This document shows, in pieces, positions 45,136-57,181 of a stretch of DNA of 64,000 nt (position 1 is its first letter; each line of letters starts with the position of its first letter). The notes under the pieces were generated by a model that was not told where the DNA came from, made no database searches, and worked only from the letters and a program-made list of their open reading frames with translations. A program made the position numbers and the translations under genes. The stretch is from Sorghum bicolor (lineage: Eukaryota; Streptophyta; Magnoliopsida; Poales; Poaceae): the NCBI RefSeq assembly GCF_000003195.3, contig NC_012879.2, forward strand, positions 22,106,844 through 22,170,843. The letters are read 5' to 3'.

Positions 45136-45976
45136 AACTTGTTGATCTCTTCTTTTTCTTGCACCATAGCCTTTCTTCTTCATAAATTTGCCAAATTTGC
45201 ACACAAAGAGAGCTAGCGCTTCATCATCAATGTCTCTAACTTCCTCATCTTCACTTGATTCTTCTTTCTTTGCTTTGCCCTTGCTCTTGGATGAACTAGC
45301 CTTGAATGCCACACTTTTCTTTTTCTTGTCTTCATCCTTCTTCTCATCTTGGTCAACCTCTTCCCTTTCCACATGGTATGTCTCTTGTGTCATGACATCA
45401 CCTAGTACTTGGTTAGGGGTAAGTTCTTTCAATCCTCCTCTTATAATGATTAATCTTAATGTCTCAAATCTTGGAGGTAGGCACATTAAGATCTGATGGG
45501 ATACATCATCATCATTTATCTTCTCACCCAAGGCCTTTAAATTATTCACAATTACTTGCAATCTATAGAACATCTCCGGAATACTTTCATCATCCTTCAT
45601 CTTAAAACTTGTCAACTTATCTTTGAGAATATACAATTTTGCACTCTTGACCGCCGGTGTGCCCTCATATGTTTCCTCTAATCTCTTTCACACTTCACTT
45701 GCTCTATCACAATCCTTGAATTGCTCAAACACCTTTGAATCAATTGCATTATATATAGTGTTGAGAGCCATAGTGTTGCATTGCTTGTTTACTTTATCAT
45801 GGTTGGTGAGATTGGTGGGATCAAGAATCACAAAATCACTCTCGATAACATCCCACACTTGATCATTGATTGAACCCAAATACATCTTCATTTTTCTCTT
45901 CCAATAATCATATCATGTACCATCAAAGAACGGTGATTTGCCCCCCCCCCACATGGTTGAACACAATTTGAGCCAT
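45136..45976 (-). pseudogene. Sirevirus gag fragment, broken
   Basis: From ATG 45976 the frame is disturbed by a G run of about eleven bases (45941-45951, C on the plus strand) and by a TGA near 45915. From 45636 down it is open and matches the intact gag (KDKLTSFKMKDDESIPEMFY, KSVAFKASSSKSKGKAKKEE, DDEALALFVCKFGKFMKKKG). The last dozen codons (PRVWRPLPRT...) belong to the LINE and not to gag. Confidence 0.8.
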
Positions 45977-46036
45977 CTTTTGACACCGAAGGTTGTTAAG
46001 CCTTGATTGAATGGTGACCACGGCTCCGATACCACT

Positions 46037-47865
46037 TGAAAGGTCCAAATATGGCTAGAGGGGGGTGAATAGCCTATTTAAAAAAATCTACAAAGCACTA
46101 GAGCAACGGATTAATATAACAAAAGGCGTAAACCAATTTTGCTCTAGCTCTATAAGAGTTGCAAGCCACCTATCTAATAATTCTAGTTGCTAAGATCACT
46201 AGGCACAAGCAATGGCTATGTCACTACTCTCTAAAACTAGTTACAACTAGCTAAAAAAAGGTAATACTAGTTACAACTATTTTGCAAGAAAGTAAAGAGA
46301 TGAGTGATAATTATACTGATGTGTAGAGGATGAACCAATCACAATGTGTATCAAAATATTCATTAGGAGAATACCAATCACAATATTTACACCAATATTT
46401 TTCTCCCAAGGTTCATGTGCTTGCTGGCACGCTAGTCCCCGTTGTGTCAACCAATACTTGGTGGTTCAGCGGCTAATAAGTGTTTCACAAACCTAGCCCA
46501 ACAAATGGGCACTGTAAGAATCTACCCACAAGTGAGGTAGCTCAATGACACGAGCAATCCACTAGAGTGGCTTTTGGCATTCCGCCGGGGAAAAAGCCCA
46601 AGAACCCCTCACAATAAATCCTTGATTAGGGGCGGACACAATCACCAAATCCCCTCACCAGTCAACAAATCCACAACGTCTAGGTGACGACAATCACCAA
46701 GAGCAATAAGAAATCAACTATTGCAATCACAACCTAGTGCCACGAATATGAATCAGAAAAGCATGAACACTAGGGTTTCCTCAACTCCTCTCACCAAAGA
46801 GAACCAACAATGGGAATGGAGAGGAGAGGGAGGAGATCCTCTTGGAGCTCTCAAATCGATCTCTAGAGCTTGCTCTCTCACTTGAATGGAGCACAAATCC
46901 TTGGAGTGAGAGAGGAGGAGAGAGCTTTTCTTAGGGTTCTTCAAGAGAGCAAGAATGGGGAATAGATTGAGGAGGAAGAAAGGAAGGGGTAAGACCCCGA
47001 CCTTATCCTCAGCCAGCCACTCATCCGACCGTTGCAGCAGCCCAATCTCACGAGAAATTCAAGTGCGGGTAGGAAATAATTCCAGGTGCACACACTTTTG
47101 ACCATTGGTCTGGGTGAACTCTAGTACCGAAAAATTTCCAGTGCGGGGCAACTAAATTTCCAGCCAAAACTCTCTGTTGCACGCACAAGACCATTGGGTG
47201 CGACTAGATCTAAGCTCAACCGGATTTCCAAGTAGGGCCATGAAAATATCCAGGTAGAGGAATGAAAATTCCAATCGGCCCCTCTCTGTTGCAAGCACAT
47301 ACACTAGAATATCCAGTAGGGTAGTGAATACCTCCGATCGACCCCTTACTGTTTGGGCATGACTACTAACTTGTTTTTCAACTAAAAACCTCCTTTTCAA
47401 GGTGCTAACTCTCCCATGAAGTACCAAAACAATTGAGCACTTAGGTTAGCATGTTCACAAATAATTTTAGTGCTTTCTCAAGTATTCTCACCATGTCACT
47501 AAGCGCAACAAATGTATGCAAGAGAGACTCACACTTAGTGGCACTAGATAACTATTGCAATTAAAGATTTCCCTTCTTTATAGTACGGTTATCTATTCTA
47601 AATCCACTCATACCCTCTAGATGTCTTGAGTGGCAAAACAAAATGGCCCTATTAAAAATAACTTTGCCCTAAGCCAATTTTGTTTTTCTCTTTCTTCTTT
47701 TCCAAGTTGGAGCACTTGAATATCATCTTTTGGTCACCTCCATCACCATGACCATCATCTAGCTCCATCCCTTGGTGTGTACCAACCTATCTTTGTATTT
47801 CACTCATGACAAAGGTTAGTACACAAAGGTTTCATCAATTATTCAAAACCAAACTAGGGCTTTCA
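46037..47865 (-). repeat. LTR of the truncated Sirevirus
   Basis: On the plus strand it begins TGAAAGGTCCAAATATGGC and ends CTAGGGCTTTCA, the mirror of the intact element's LTR ends. Length 1829 bp. Confidence 0.85.
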
Positions 47866-48467
47866 ACAAGGTACACATGATCATGAGCATAACAAGCATA
47901 AATTAGCCAGAAAGCAAACACTTAGGACATGAAATGATTGGATCCACATGGCATGATGCTCATGGAATGAAATGATGATGATCATGCTTATGTCATGCAA
48001 GAAAATAATGCAACCATAACACCGGGGTGTTACAACTTCATTGCCATACATGCAATGAAGATAATGACAAGTCAACTAAGGACAAGAAATAGAAAAAGGA
48101 TGACAAAGAAGGTAAAAACATGGCATTCAAGAAGAAGAAGAAGAAGAAGAAGAAGAAGAAGAAGAAGAAGAAGAAGAAGGGACATGTCTTATGTATTGAC
48201 TCTGATAGTGATCCTTCTTCAAGTGAAGATGAGATGACCCCCACCAAGCCTACAAGTATGGCCACAAAACAATGTAGATGGATTAGTTTTAACTTTCATC
48301 CTTATTTCTCTCCACGACCAAATAATAAATTTTTTACTAAAAATTAAATTCTTATATTAATTATCTAACCCTTAGTTTAACTCCCACACCTCCTCTTAAT
48401 AGTTGTTCATCGCATTGTAAATCCAATTGTATCCAAGTTTACCATTTTTAAATACCAATAAGCCTAC
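47866..48467 (+). repeat. Mixed retrotransposon remnants with a GAA microsatellite
   Basis: ACACCGGGGTGTTACA at about 48020-48035 looks like the end of a Gypsy LTR. From about 48050 the plus strand resembles Sirevirus gag: MAFKKKK, then a lysine run, then DSDSDPSSSEDEM, compared with MVFKKKK and DSDASSDDDS in the intact gag. The lysine run is a GAA array of about 16 units (48131-48179). From 48290 on no match is seen. Confidence 0.55.
48131..48179 (+). repeat. GAA trinucleotide microsatellite
   Basis: About sixteen uninterrupted GAA/AAG units in a former gag lysine tract. The frames on both strands here are products of the repeat. Confidence 0.95.
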
Positions 48468-49256
48468 TAAGGATGAAAATGGAACGAAAATATGCCGAAC
48501 AGAACCGCATCGTTTTCTATATTTAATCTGATCGAATTCGTATTTTCTTATCCGACTATACCGTTTTCGTTTTCGTATTTTAGATGTTTCATATTTTAAA
48601 TGTAAAAGTAGAAAAATAGTGTAGACATTTTTCGACCGTTTCTACTTTTCTACTTTTAATTTGAAATATTTCGAATTCAAAATTTGGTTTAAACCGAATT
48701 TAGCCAACTACAACGGTCACACAGCCCAATTACAGTCTACTCACCATGCAGTTGTGTTCTTTCTGCTAGTGGTTAGCTGCCCTCTCTTTTATAGACACCC
48801 AGTCTCATCTCTTTTGACCTCACGACAATAACCTCTCAATTCGAGTTCATATTCCAACAACATTTAATTTTAGTTTACATTCTAAAATAGTATGTTAATT
48901 GCTACATCTAATTTCAATTCCTATTATCCTGCTAGTTATTAATTGTTTGTTCTAAGCTTATATTTATGTGTGGGCTATTGTATTAAATACCTAAGACTAA
49001 GGATCATATATTTTTTAATTATTATATGTACTTGAATTTGATCGTGTATGTACTTAGTCATGCACTTGGTACTACGGGTCGGTATTTCGTATCGACGTTG
49101 TTTGACATAATCCACTCAAATTGGTTTGTTTTCGAAATTCTCAATATTTCGTAAGTTCATGTTCGTTTTTGTGTCTGACTTTACTATCTTCGTTTTCATA
49201 TTTCAAATGTAGAAGTAGAAAACAATTTAGAAATTTTTCGACCGTTTTCATCCCTA
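48468..49256. mobile_element. Non-autonomous hAT (Ac/Ds-type) element
   Basis: The left end TAAGGATGAAAATGGAACG and the right end, read in reverse, TAGGGATGAAAACGGTCG are inverted copies close to the Ac/Ds terminus (C/TAGGGATGAAA). The flanks AAGCCTAC (48460-48467) and GAGCCTAC (49257-49264) give an 8-bp duplication with one mismatch, as expected for hAT. The 789 bp contain no frame, and motifs such as CGTTTTCGTATTT and TTTTCGACCGTTT recur near both ends. Confidence 0.85.
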
Positions 49257-49385
49257 GAGCCTACAATTAGTGATGCTAGTTGTAATTATTATGGGTCTAA
49301 AATTTGACGAAACGAACGAGAATGGCACTTCATATAATTTAAATAATTGGAGAAATAAATTCAAATGGTACCATTACTACTTATA

Positions 49386-49584
49386 GGCCTTGTTTAGTTC
49401 AAGATTCCTCGTCACATCGAATTTTGTGGCACATGCATGAAACATTAAATATAATCGAAAACAAAAACTAATTACACAGTTTAGTTGTAAATCAATCTTT
49501 TGATCCTAATTATTCTATGATTGGATAATATTTGTCACGAACAAACGAAAATGCGAAAACTTTTCACTTTTCGGAAAAAGGGCC
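49386..49584. mobile_element. Small MITE ending in GGCC
   Basis: The left end GGCCTTGTTTAGTTCAAG and the decayed right end CTTTTCGGAAAAAGGGCC belong to a common grass MITE type. ATA stands on both sides (49383-49385, 49585-49587). 199 bp. Confidence 0.65.
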
Positions 49585-49620
49585 ATAATCGAAAAACGAG
49601 AGAAAATTGCAACCGGTTAA

Positions 49621-49966
49621 GGCCCTGTTTAGATTGGGAACGAAAATTTTTTGGGTGTCACATCGGATGTGTCGGAAGGATGTCGGGAGGAGTTTTTAGA
49701 AACTAATAAAAAAACAAATTATATAGCTCGTCAGGAAACTGCAAGACAAATTTATTAAGCATAATTAATCTGTCATTAGCATATGTGGGTTACTGTAGCA
49801 CTTAAGGCTAATCATGGAGTAACTAGGCTTAAAAGATTCGTCTCGCGATTCTTAACTAAACTGTGTAGTTAGTTTATTTTTTTATCTACATTTAATGTTC
49901 CATGCATGTGTCCAAAGATTCGATGGGATGGATGAAAAATTTTTGGGTAGGAAACTAAACAGGGCC
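49621..49966. mobile_element. Tourist-like MITE (PIF/Harbinger), complete
   Basis: GGCCCTGTTTAGATTGGGAA at the left end is matched by the inverted ...GGAAACTAAACAGGGCC at the right. TAA is duplicated on both sides (49618-49620, 49967-49969), the usual Tourist target. 346 bp, no coding. It ends about 180 bp before the likely CRY2 TATA box. Confidence 0.85.
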
Positions 49967-50144
49967 TAAAGCTACCGATGTCCATTAATGCCCAAACTTA
50001 CCAATCAGAAACTTTTTTTTTAGAATTACCAAAATTAGAAACTGGTCAACTGGGGATTGGCAACCGGGCTCTCCTTCCCAATTGGTCCCCATGCGATTTG
50101 CTTGTCCGCCATGGGAGGCTAGCTCAAGCCTCTTCCTCAGAGTT

Positions 50145-50153
50145 GATAAATAG
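50145..50153 (+). promoter_or_regulatory. Possible CRY2 core promoter
   Basis: GATAAATAG stands in a GC-rich setting about 410 bp before the CRY2 start codon. Transcription from about 50175-50180 would give a leader of about 385 bases. The leader would hold several upstream ATGs (50195, about 50318, about 50449) that open very short frames, which could lower translation. The leader may also contain an intron, since TTCTTGCAG at about 50353-50361 looks like an acceptor. None of this is proven. Confidence 0.35.
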
Positions 50154-50562
50154 CCCGCCACTCTCGATCACTTGTCACTAGACTACACCGCGCCCATGCC
50201 GGTGTGGTCGCCTAGCTCGTGATCCTGTTCTCCTGGCCACAAGTTGCGGTTCGGTTGGTGCTCCTCAATCTTGGATCTTCCGCTTCGCCTCCTTCCTGAT
50301 CCGCGAATATTGTCGCTTATGGACTGGGCGTCCTGACGGCTTTCCTTCCTATCTTCTTGCAGGAGATCTCTGGTACGTCTGGCGCAGCCATCGGAACCCA
50401 TACTTTGTCCTTGACTCAGTTGCGTGCTGGTTCCTCCTGTGGTTCCATGACATGTGCACGGGCCATGCTCGACGAAATGGGTTTGAGAAGTTATGTTACA
50501 TGGTAGTCGCCGTCCTTGGGCTTGTCATGGTCGATTGAGAAGACTGGTATTGGTTCCTGAGC

Positions 50563-53500
50563 ATGGCTGGGTCGGGGAAGACTGTTGTTTGGTTCAGGAG
50601 AGACCTCAGGATCCACGATAACCCGGCCTTGGCAGCTGCGGCGAAAGAGGGCTCTGTCCTCCCTCTCTTCATATGGTGTCCTGCTGACTACGAGCAGTAT
50701 TACCCTGGAAGGTGCTCCCGGTGGTGGCTCAAGCAGTCCCTTGCCCACCTTGGGAAGTCACTAGAGTTGCTCGGGTGCCCACTCGTGCTGATCCGTGCGG
50801 AGGACAGCACTCTTGCAACTCTTTTGGAGTGCGTCCATTGCATCAGTGCCACTAGAGTCGTTTATAATCGTCTCTACGGTAACTTTACTAGCCTGTCTTA
50901 TACAATTTTTCAGCACAATTACTTCTTTATTATTTTTTTCTCCTTGGAAGGATTTTATTTTGAAAGCTTTTGCATGATTCACTTGGTCCTTTGATTACAT
51001 ATTCAAAGCTTTCAGCCAGTTACAGTATGTAACTTTGTTAGTCTTAAAATGTTTCGACCTAATTGCATACATTGGACTGTGTTGTTTTTTCTCGAGCACA
51101 TAAGAGAGCTTTGTATCTGTGTATAAAAGAGAGGGAAAAGGGGGAAAGAGTTCCATAAACCTCCTTACCCCACCTTGGAGGTATGATGAGGTTACAAGAT
51201 AACATCCGAAATGATCACCTGTTATACAAACGAATATATGGACCCAACCAGAACAACAAAACCCACATTGAGCCCTCTGCATGACGAAGGAAAAGAAAAG
51301 AAGAAAACTCCTGCACCTTTCAAGATCCAGCATTACACCACAGCCTCATCTCCACTTTGAAGAAGTGCTGGGAAAGAGACATCTATTCCTGTGATTCCAC
51401 TTGGTCAAAGCCACTTTGAAACCCTGTTCCTTGGGCCTTGCCAATTTTTGACTTGCTTTTGTCCACCACTCTGCAAAGCTTTTTTTTTTTCATTACGTCT
51501 AGGCACCATTAGCTCCAGATCAAGAGGGTCCAGCAAATGTGTTAATCTCAAGGTGATACAAGTGAAACAGTTTGCAGAGTTCTAGCTCCAAAACTTTGGT
51601 ATTTAACACTGCAGCTCACATTAGTTGTGGTTTACCATCTTCTACTAAACATGAAATTCCTAGGTAGAAAATTTTCCTTGTTTAACCACTTGCTTATCAT
51701 AGTGTTACGGCGCCTGGCCTTGCTGCGGAGGAAGTAGGAAGGAGAGACGGGGGAGTGTTGGCGTAGGGGTTTGCGGCGAGCTGGAGCCGTGATCTGCTAT
51801 TTGCGGCAACGGAGGGGACGAGGAACAGGAGCGCCAGGCGCCTAAGGGAGATAAGAATATCTCAATCCCAGGCTGACCTTCTATTATTCCATATGGTTAG
51901 CCTTTATAGGCATTACAAGACCTGCCAATAATATGGCTAACCGACTCCACAAGTCCTGGACTCCTAAAACAACTCTTAACCAACCAATCTAACTTAACTT
52001 AGACTCTAACTCTTCCTGCTATCCGACTCTGTAGACACAGCTCATGCATGTGCGCCTAGAATTAGGACTCCCAATCATGACCTGACCGCATGCTGGGATT
52101 AGCCACGCTGCCTACGATGATAGGTCTTACCGACCATAACACATAGACTTCAGTTGAAATACATTAGTAAGTGCTATATTTCACTTATATCTGCATAGTA
52201 TGTAGAAGATCAAAATTTATAGTTAAAGCAAGCAAGTGATAAAAAATGTAAACAGTAATCTAGCATTAGTCTTTCCTAATTTTAACATGATAGAAGTCAG
52301 GAAGCGGTTTTTCTTAAAAATCTAAATGTACAACATTGGATTGAGCAATTAGGCCAATGAACAATGACTGAGCTCCATGTAATCAAGTTCAGGAGGTCAC
52401 ATGATGAAAGTCTTATTGAAACAAATAAGTACACTACCAGGGCCCTATGGTCCCCAGTTCTATATTGGAACTCTGACATTTCCTAGAGCTGTTGAACTTT
52501 GATATTCTTAAACCCAATTCCATCCCTTGTGTGATTGCATGTCTTCTCCATTGGACTTGAACCAATATATGATTCCTATTAAGAAATAAGTTTATTAATA
52601 ATCATTGGTCTGCGACAGTTTCTGTGCTGCACTATCCATTGCTCTACCCATTTGCCACTTACAATTTTTTCTGCTTCAGTTCCCTTGTGATGCCTTTTTA
52701 TTCTTTCCTACACTGTAGACCCTATTTCACTTGTGCTTGACGACAAAATCAAGAATGAGCTTTCAGCCCATGGCATATCTGTCCAAAGTTTCAATGGTGA
52801 TCTACTTTACGAGCCGTGGGATGTTTATGATGAGAATGGGCAGGCATTTACATCCTTTAACAAGTACTGGGAGAAATGCATGAATGTTCCTATTGAGATA
52901 TCACAATATCTTGCACCTACGAGGCTGGTGGCAGCGCCAGGTAACTTTTTGCCATAGCATCATTTTCTCTTCTTGAACATCTGTACAATTTCTTATTCCT
53001 CTGCACTACATTGAAATTTTCTTTTTAGTTTTGGTTCCTCATATAATTTCTAGAATGGCTTGAGTTAGTTGTTTGCTCCAAAGTACTATTCATTCGAGTA
53101 TTCCACATTTCAATTTTAGTGATTGCTCCTCTAACTATTTGGATTTAATGTCTCTCCAGTCAACAAATCAGCATACTTCTGCTTTAATTTTAATAATTTG
53201 GTGTAAAATTCAGGTCTAGCGAATGTTCGCTGTTGTTCAATTGATGATCTAGGTCTTGAATCTAGTAAGGATGTGGAATCAAGCAATGCTTTGCTAAGCA
53301 GGGCCTGGTCTCCTGGCTGGCGCAATGCAGAGAATATGCTTGAGGAATTTTTGTCATGTGGTCTCCTAGAATATTCAAAACACGGTATGAAGGTTGGGGG
53401 AACTACAACGTCATTATTGTCACCATATCTCCATTTCGGGGAGTTGAGTGTAAGGAAGGTTTATCAACTTGTTACAATGCATCATGTCAAGTGGCAAAAT

Positions 53501-56500
53501 GAAGGAAAATCTGAAGCTGAGGAGAGTGTTCGATTGTTCCTAAGATCAATTGGTTTTCGGGAATATTCACGGTACTTATGTTTTAACTTCCCATTCACGC
53601 ACGAGAGATCATTTCTGGGTAACTTGAAGCATTATCCCTGGCTATTGGATGAGGACCGTTTCAAATCTTGGAGACAGGGAATGACTGGATACCCATTAGT
53701 AGATGCTGGCATGAGAGAACTCTGGGCTACTGGTTGGACACATAATCGGATAAGAGTGATTGTTTCAAGTTTCGCTGTAAAATGTCTACAGATACCCTGG
53801 ATTTGGGGAATGAAGTACTTTTGGGATGTGCTTCTGGATGCAGACCTAGAAAGTGATATTCTTGGTTGGCAGTATATATCTGGGAGTTTGCCTGATGGAC
53901 ATGAGCTCAGCCGTCTTGATAATCCAGAGGTATGGAATTACAAGAAGAATGCATTTTAGCTCCAAATCTTACTTGAACTATTAGTTGATGTGAGCCTCTG
54001 TCAACTCATAGACTCACTGCTGTTACTTGATTACACAAGAATACACAAAGACTCGAGTGTTTTGGCGCTGCAAAGATGCAGCTTTTGTTGCTGCCTGTTA
54101 TTTATAACTGAAATGTTTACAAGAAAGAGTCATGCTCAAGTAACTAACAGTTGGCCATAGTGGCTCCTAGAAACTATAGCTCACGACTTAGGCAACTGAC
54201 CCACTAACCAACTACCCTTATGCCTGGAAACAGGATAATACTAACTCTGAACAAAGACTCGGGCTCTGAACAAAAGACTTGACACTAACCTACTGGTTAT
54301 GCAGGGATTACTTCCAACAGTTCAACCTGATTGATCACATAAAGTTAACTTATACACAACACAAGTTTAAATGAGGAACTTCAGTTCATGACATAATTCA
54401 TGGATTTACCTTTTGTGATGATTGCTTGCACTACTCTTTTCTGAAAAAAATGCTGTCACTATAGGTTCTTACTAAATATTGTTCATTTGTTAACAGCCCT
54501 TCACAGATTTTTATAGTCGCCTACTCCATCCTGTCTAAAATACTTGATACATTTGGTTTTGCATAGTATTTATTTAATGCCTATCTTTGACCACTAGTTT
54601 ATTATAGAAAATATTGTAAGATCCTTGAAATTTAAGTTGTTTGCAAATTATTATGAAATACAATTCTAGATAGATAATTTACATGTTTCTATACTACATA
54701 ATATAATTATTATTGATGTTTGTAATTTTTATGGTTTGACAAAATGTTTTCCTAATTGACATGTTTTTGTCATTGGAATGAGTACCAGTTTTTAATTATT
54801 TTTGGTAAACGCTTTGTTCTGGGGATTAACTTATTTATACAAAAGAGGTCCTGATTGGCCTTTTTTTATGTGAAAGTAGGTTCAGGGTCAAAAGTACGAT
54901 CCAGATGGTGAATATGTAAGAACTTGGATTCCTGAACTTGCTAGAATGCCAACAGAATGGATCCATTGTCCATGGAGTGCTCCTAACTCTATATTACAAG
55001 TTGCTGGAGTTGAGTTGGGCTTTAACTACCCTAAGCCCATAGTAGAACTTCATATGGCGCGGGAATGCTTAGATGACGCCATCTCCACAATGTGGCAACT
55101 GGACACAGCTGCAAAACTTGCTGCACTAGATGGTGAAGTTGTGGACGACAATCTGAATAATATCAGGAGTTTTGATATCCCAAAGGTTGTTTTGAAGAAG
55201 AAATTATCTCCAAGCACTTCATCGATGAACAAAAGGGTGCTGTCTACTAATGGCAAGAACGAAAAGTCACAGCCTACTGAAGTGAAGGCCCCGTACAAAC
55301 AGATTATTCGAGATGATATGATCAATGCCTCAAACATGGATGACACCGGCTCTACTGCTAACTTGCAAGTGACAAGGAAAAGATCTCGCAGTGATAGTGC
55401 TTTCAATGTTCCGTCATCTTCATCCTCACTAGTCATGGAATCACGGATTCATGATAATGACAGTTGTTCTGTTCGGTATTCAGGCTACCTCCAGCAGACA
55501 GCAGACAGGGATGACACTGATAAGGTAATTTGGATTATCTTTGCATAGAAACAATAATTTCATCTTTCCCTCAAAAAAAAAAAGAAAAAAGAAACAACAA
55601 TCTCATAGGAAAGTTCATATGAATTGCCATATTGTCCAGTTTTCCAAAAGGTAAGTAAGCATCTGATATGGGTTTTAAAAACAAAGAGCAAACATCCAGT
55701 TAGGACATCATTGCACGCCATAGAAGTTGACCTCTTAATGGACTAGTTTTAACTGATGTAGAATACGCTACATGAAGAACAAAAATATGTAGCTGAACTT
55801 TAGGCCGAAGAACACAATCAAGTAATTTGTCTGATTGTTCTTTAAAGGTGGATAGCAGATTGACTTGACAGGTTCTGTAGAAATAAATAACGTTCAAAAA
55901 AGTCATTCAGGTGCCACTGCTTGGCATGCGTCGAAGTCATGCACATGAGCACATCAATCGACCTATGATGCCAAATCCACATGGGGTTCAATGATTTGTG
56001 ATACTTTGCTATGTCTTGCTTTATTTTGTGACAGAGCTGTAAACCTGTACAACCCTGAAAGAGTCAAAATTAATAGCATTTGGTCAAGGAAAAACCTTGA
56101 AAAATGTTGAGAACTCCTTTAAATGTAGAGTAAATTTGACAAAACTACAATAATTTGTACGATCTTCTATAAAACAAAAATGCCCAGGTATCCTTCACAA
56201 TTTGCTCCACACAAAAATTGAAAACCCTCTTGGGACCAGTTCTAGTTTGGTGTTACTAGGGAGACAAGATGTTATTCAAAAATAAACTAATTTAGAAGTT
56301 ATTATTTTTTGATACTTATTAGTTATTAGGTGCGGATTGTTGTTTTTGGCAATTTACTCAAAAATGTAATCAATTACCAGAGCACATAACACCAGTCTGA
56401 TTTAACCATTTCTAGGGCCTAAAAAATGCGGATGATCCCATCCTATATTTGTATATTTATTATTTCTTATTGCATGTGTTCAAAATACTATTTTGGGGAA

Positions 56501-56607
56501 TGATAATATATTCCTATAGACATCTGAATCACTACTTACAGGTTGAAGATAACGACAGTGAAGATAGTGGTACGAGCATCTCTAGGCCATCCAAGAGACC
56601 TGCTTAG
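50563..56607 (+). CDS. CRY2: Cryptochrome 2 blue-light receptor (CRY2), five coding exons
   Basis: Exons 50563-50878, 52719-52940, 53214-53929, 54880-55524 and 56542-56607 have GT/AG borders and join to 1965 nt: 654 codons and a stop, with no frame break. Residues 1-about 490 are the photolyase-homology region: VVWFRRDLRIHDNPAL at the start, SWRQGMTGYPLVDAGMRELW, and GWQYISGSLPDGHELSRLDNP. The Trp triad is present as W322, W375 and W398 and the FAD-proximal Asp as D388 (Arabidopsis CRY2: W321, W374, W397, D387). The tail has TRKRSRSDS, a likely nuclear signal, a serine run and acidic residues, but the DQxVP part of the DAS motif is altered (NKRVLS). Sequence favours CRY2 over CRY1 (ILGWQYISGS, TEWIH). 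CRY2 is a nuclear flavoprotein that controls flowering and growth in blue light. Odd point: PPWRL of other CRY2s reads APTRL at the exon 2 end. Confidence 0.93.
51085..51330. repeat. Possible retroposon fragment in CRY2 intron 1
   Basis: TTTTTTCTCGAGCACATAAGAGAGCTTTGTATC starts a stretch of a kind often seen in grass genomes near SINE/LINE 3' ends. No duplication was found. Recognition rests on memory of the motif only. Confidence 0.25.
51703..52141. mobile_element. Solo LTR (or short TRIM-like LTR) in CRY2 intron 1
   Basis: Begins TGTTACGGCGCC and ends ACCATAACA, flanked by a perfect duplication CATAG (51698-51702 and 52142-52146). 439 bp with no coding capacity. It contains inverted GGCGCCTGGC (51708) and GCCAGGCGCC (about 51833). 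TG...CA ends with a 5-bp duplication and no second LTR are the mark of a solo LTR left by recombination. Confidence 0.8.
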
Positions 56608-57180
56608 CACTAGCGCATTGAAGATGTTGCAAATCTCTGATGGGAACTATTTGCCGTCACATGTAATTTTTTGGGTGCTTTTTTATTGATCATGTAAAAG
56701 TTATTCTGTAATTTATAACTAGTTTGACACCGCCAACCCTTACTCCGATAGGAGGCAACTTTTGTTTGATTGAAGTACATTGCTCACTGACATGCCATAG
56801 TTTGGGGCCGCTGCTTAACTGTCTTTATTTAGCCTCGTTTAAATGGCTACCAAGCCAACGGTCCATGTTGGGAGTATCAGCTTACAAGATAGTTCAAAGC
56901 ATTTAGGCCAAGGGTTTGATCATCACAGTTGGATCAATTGGATGTTCGGCCTTCAGTGTTTACGAGGAGTGATTCGGTTAGAGCTGAAGGTCTGAGTTGA
57001 GTCTTGGGGTTAAAACCTTGTTTTGTTTTCTATTTGACGCAAGTGTGCGTTTAAACTCTGTATGAACCTGAAGTTGTTGCTTTCTGAAATACAAAAGCAG
57101 GGGAAATCTTTCATTAAAAAATTTGCAAATTGGATACTGTAATATTTTCCTTTGTATTTGACAAATATTGTTCAATCATG
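56608..57180 (+). other. CRY2 3' untranslated region and flank
   Basis: Non-coding sequence after the CRY2 stop, with T-rich and AAATAAT-like stretches. No exact AATAAA lies close to the stop, so the cleavage site cannot be placed. Confidence 0.4.
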
Positions 57181-57181
57181 A

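Larger units (their letters stand above)
45136..47865 (-). mobile_element. Truncated Sirevirus copy: one LTR and the start of gag
   Basis: On the minus strand a 5' LTR (47865 to 46037) is followed by GGTATCGGAGC, as in the intact element, and by the first 280 or so codons of gag, which stop at the LINE boundary. Pol and the 3' LTR are missing. It is related to, but clearly different from, the element at 502-10683: the LTR lacks the CACCGGAC array. Confidence 0.85.

Noticed and set aside
48038..48347. Frames rich in Lys, Arg or Phe
   Set aside because: They are translations of the GAA microsatellite in different frames; only the plus-strand lysine frame has a history, as a gag remnant.
53985..54340. 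Possible solo LTR in CRY2 intron 3 (ACTTCCAACA near 54321)
   Set aside because: No matching start and no duplication could be found, so I did not annotate it.
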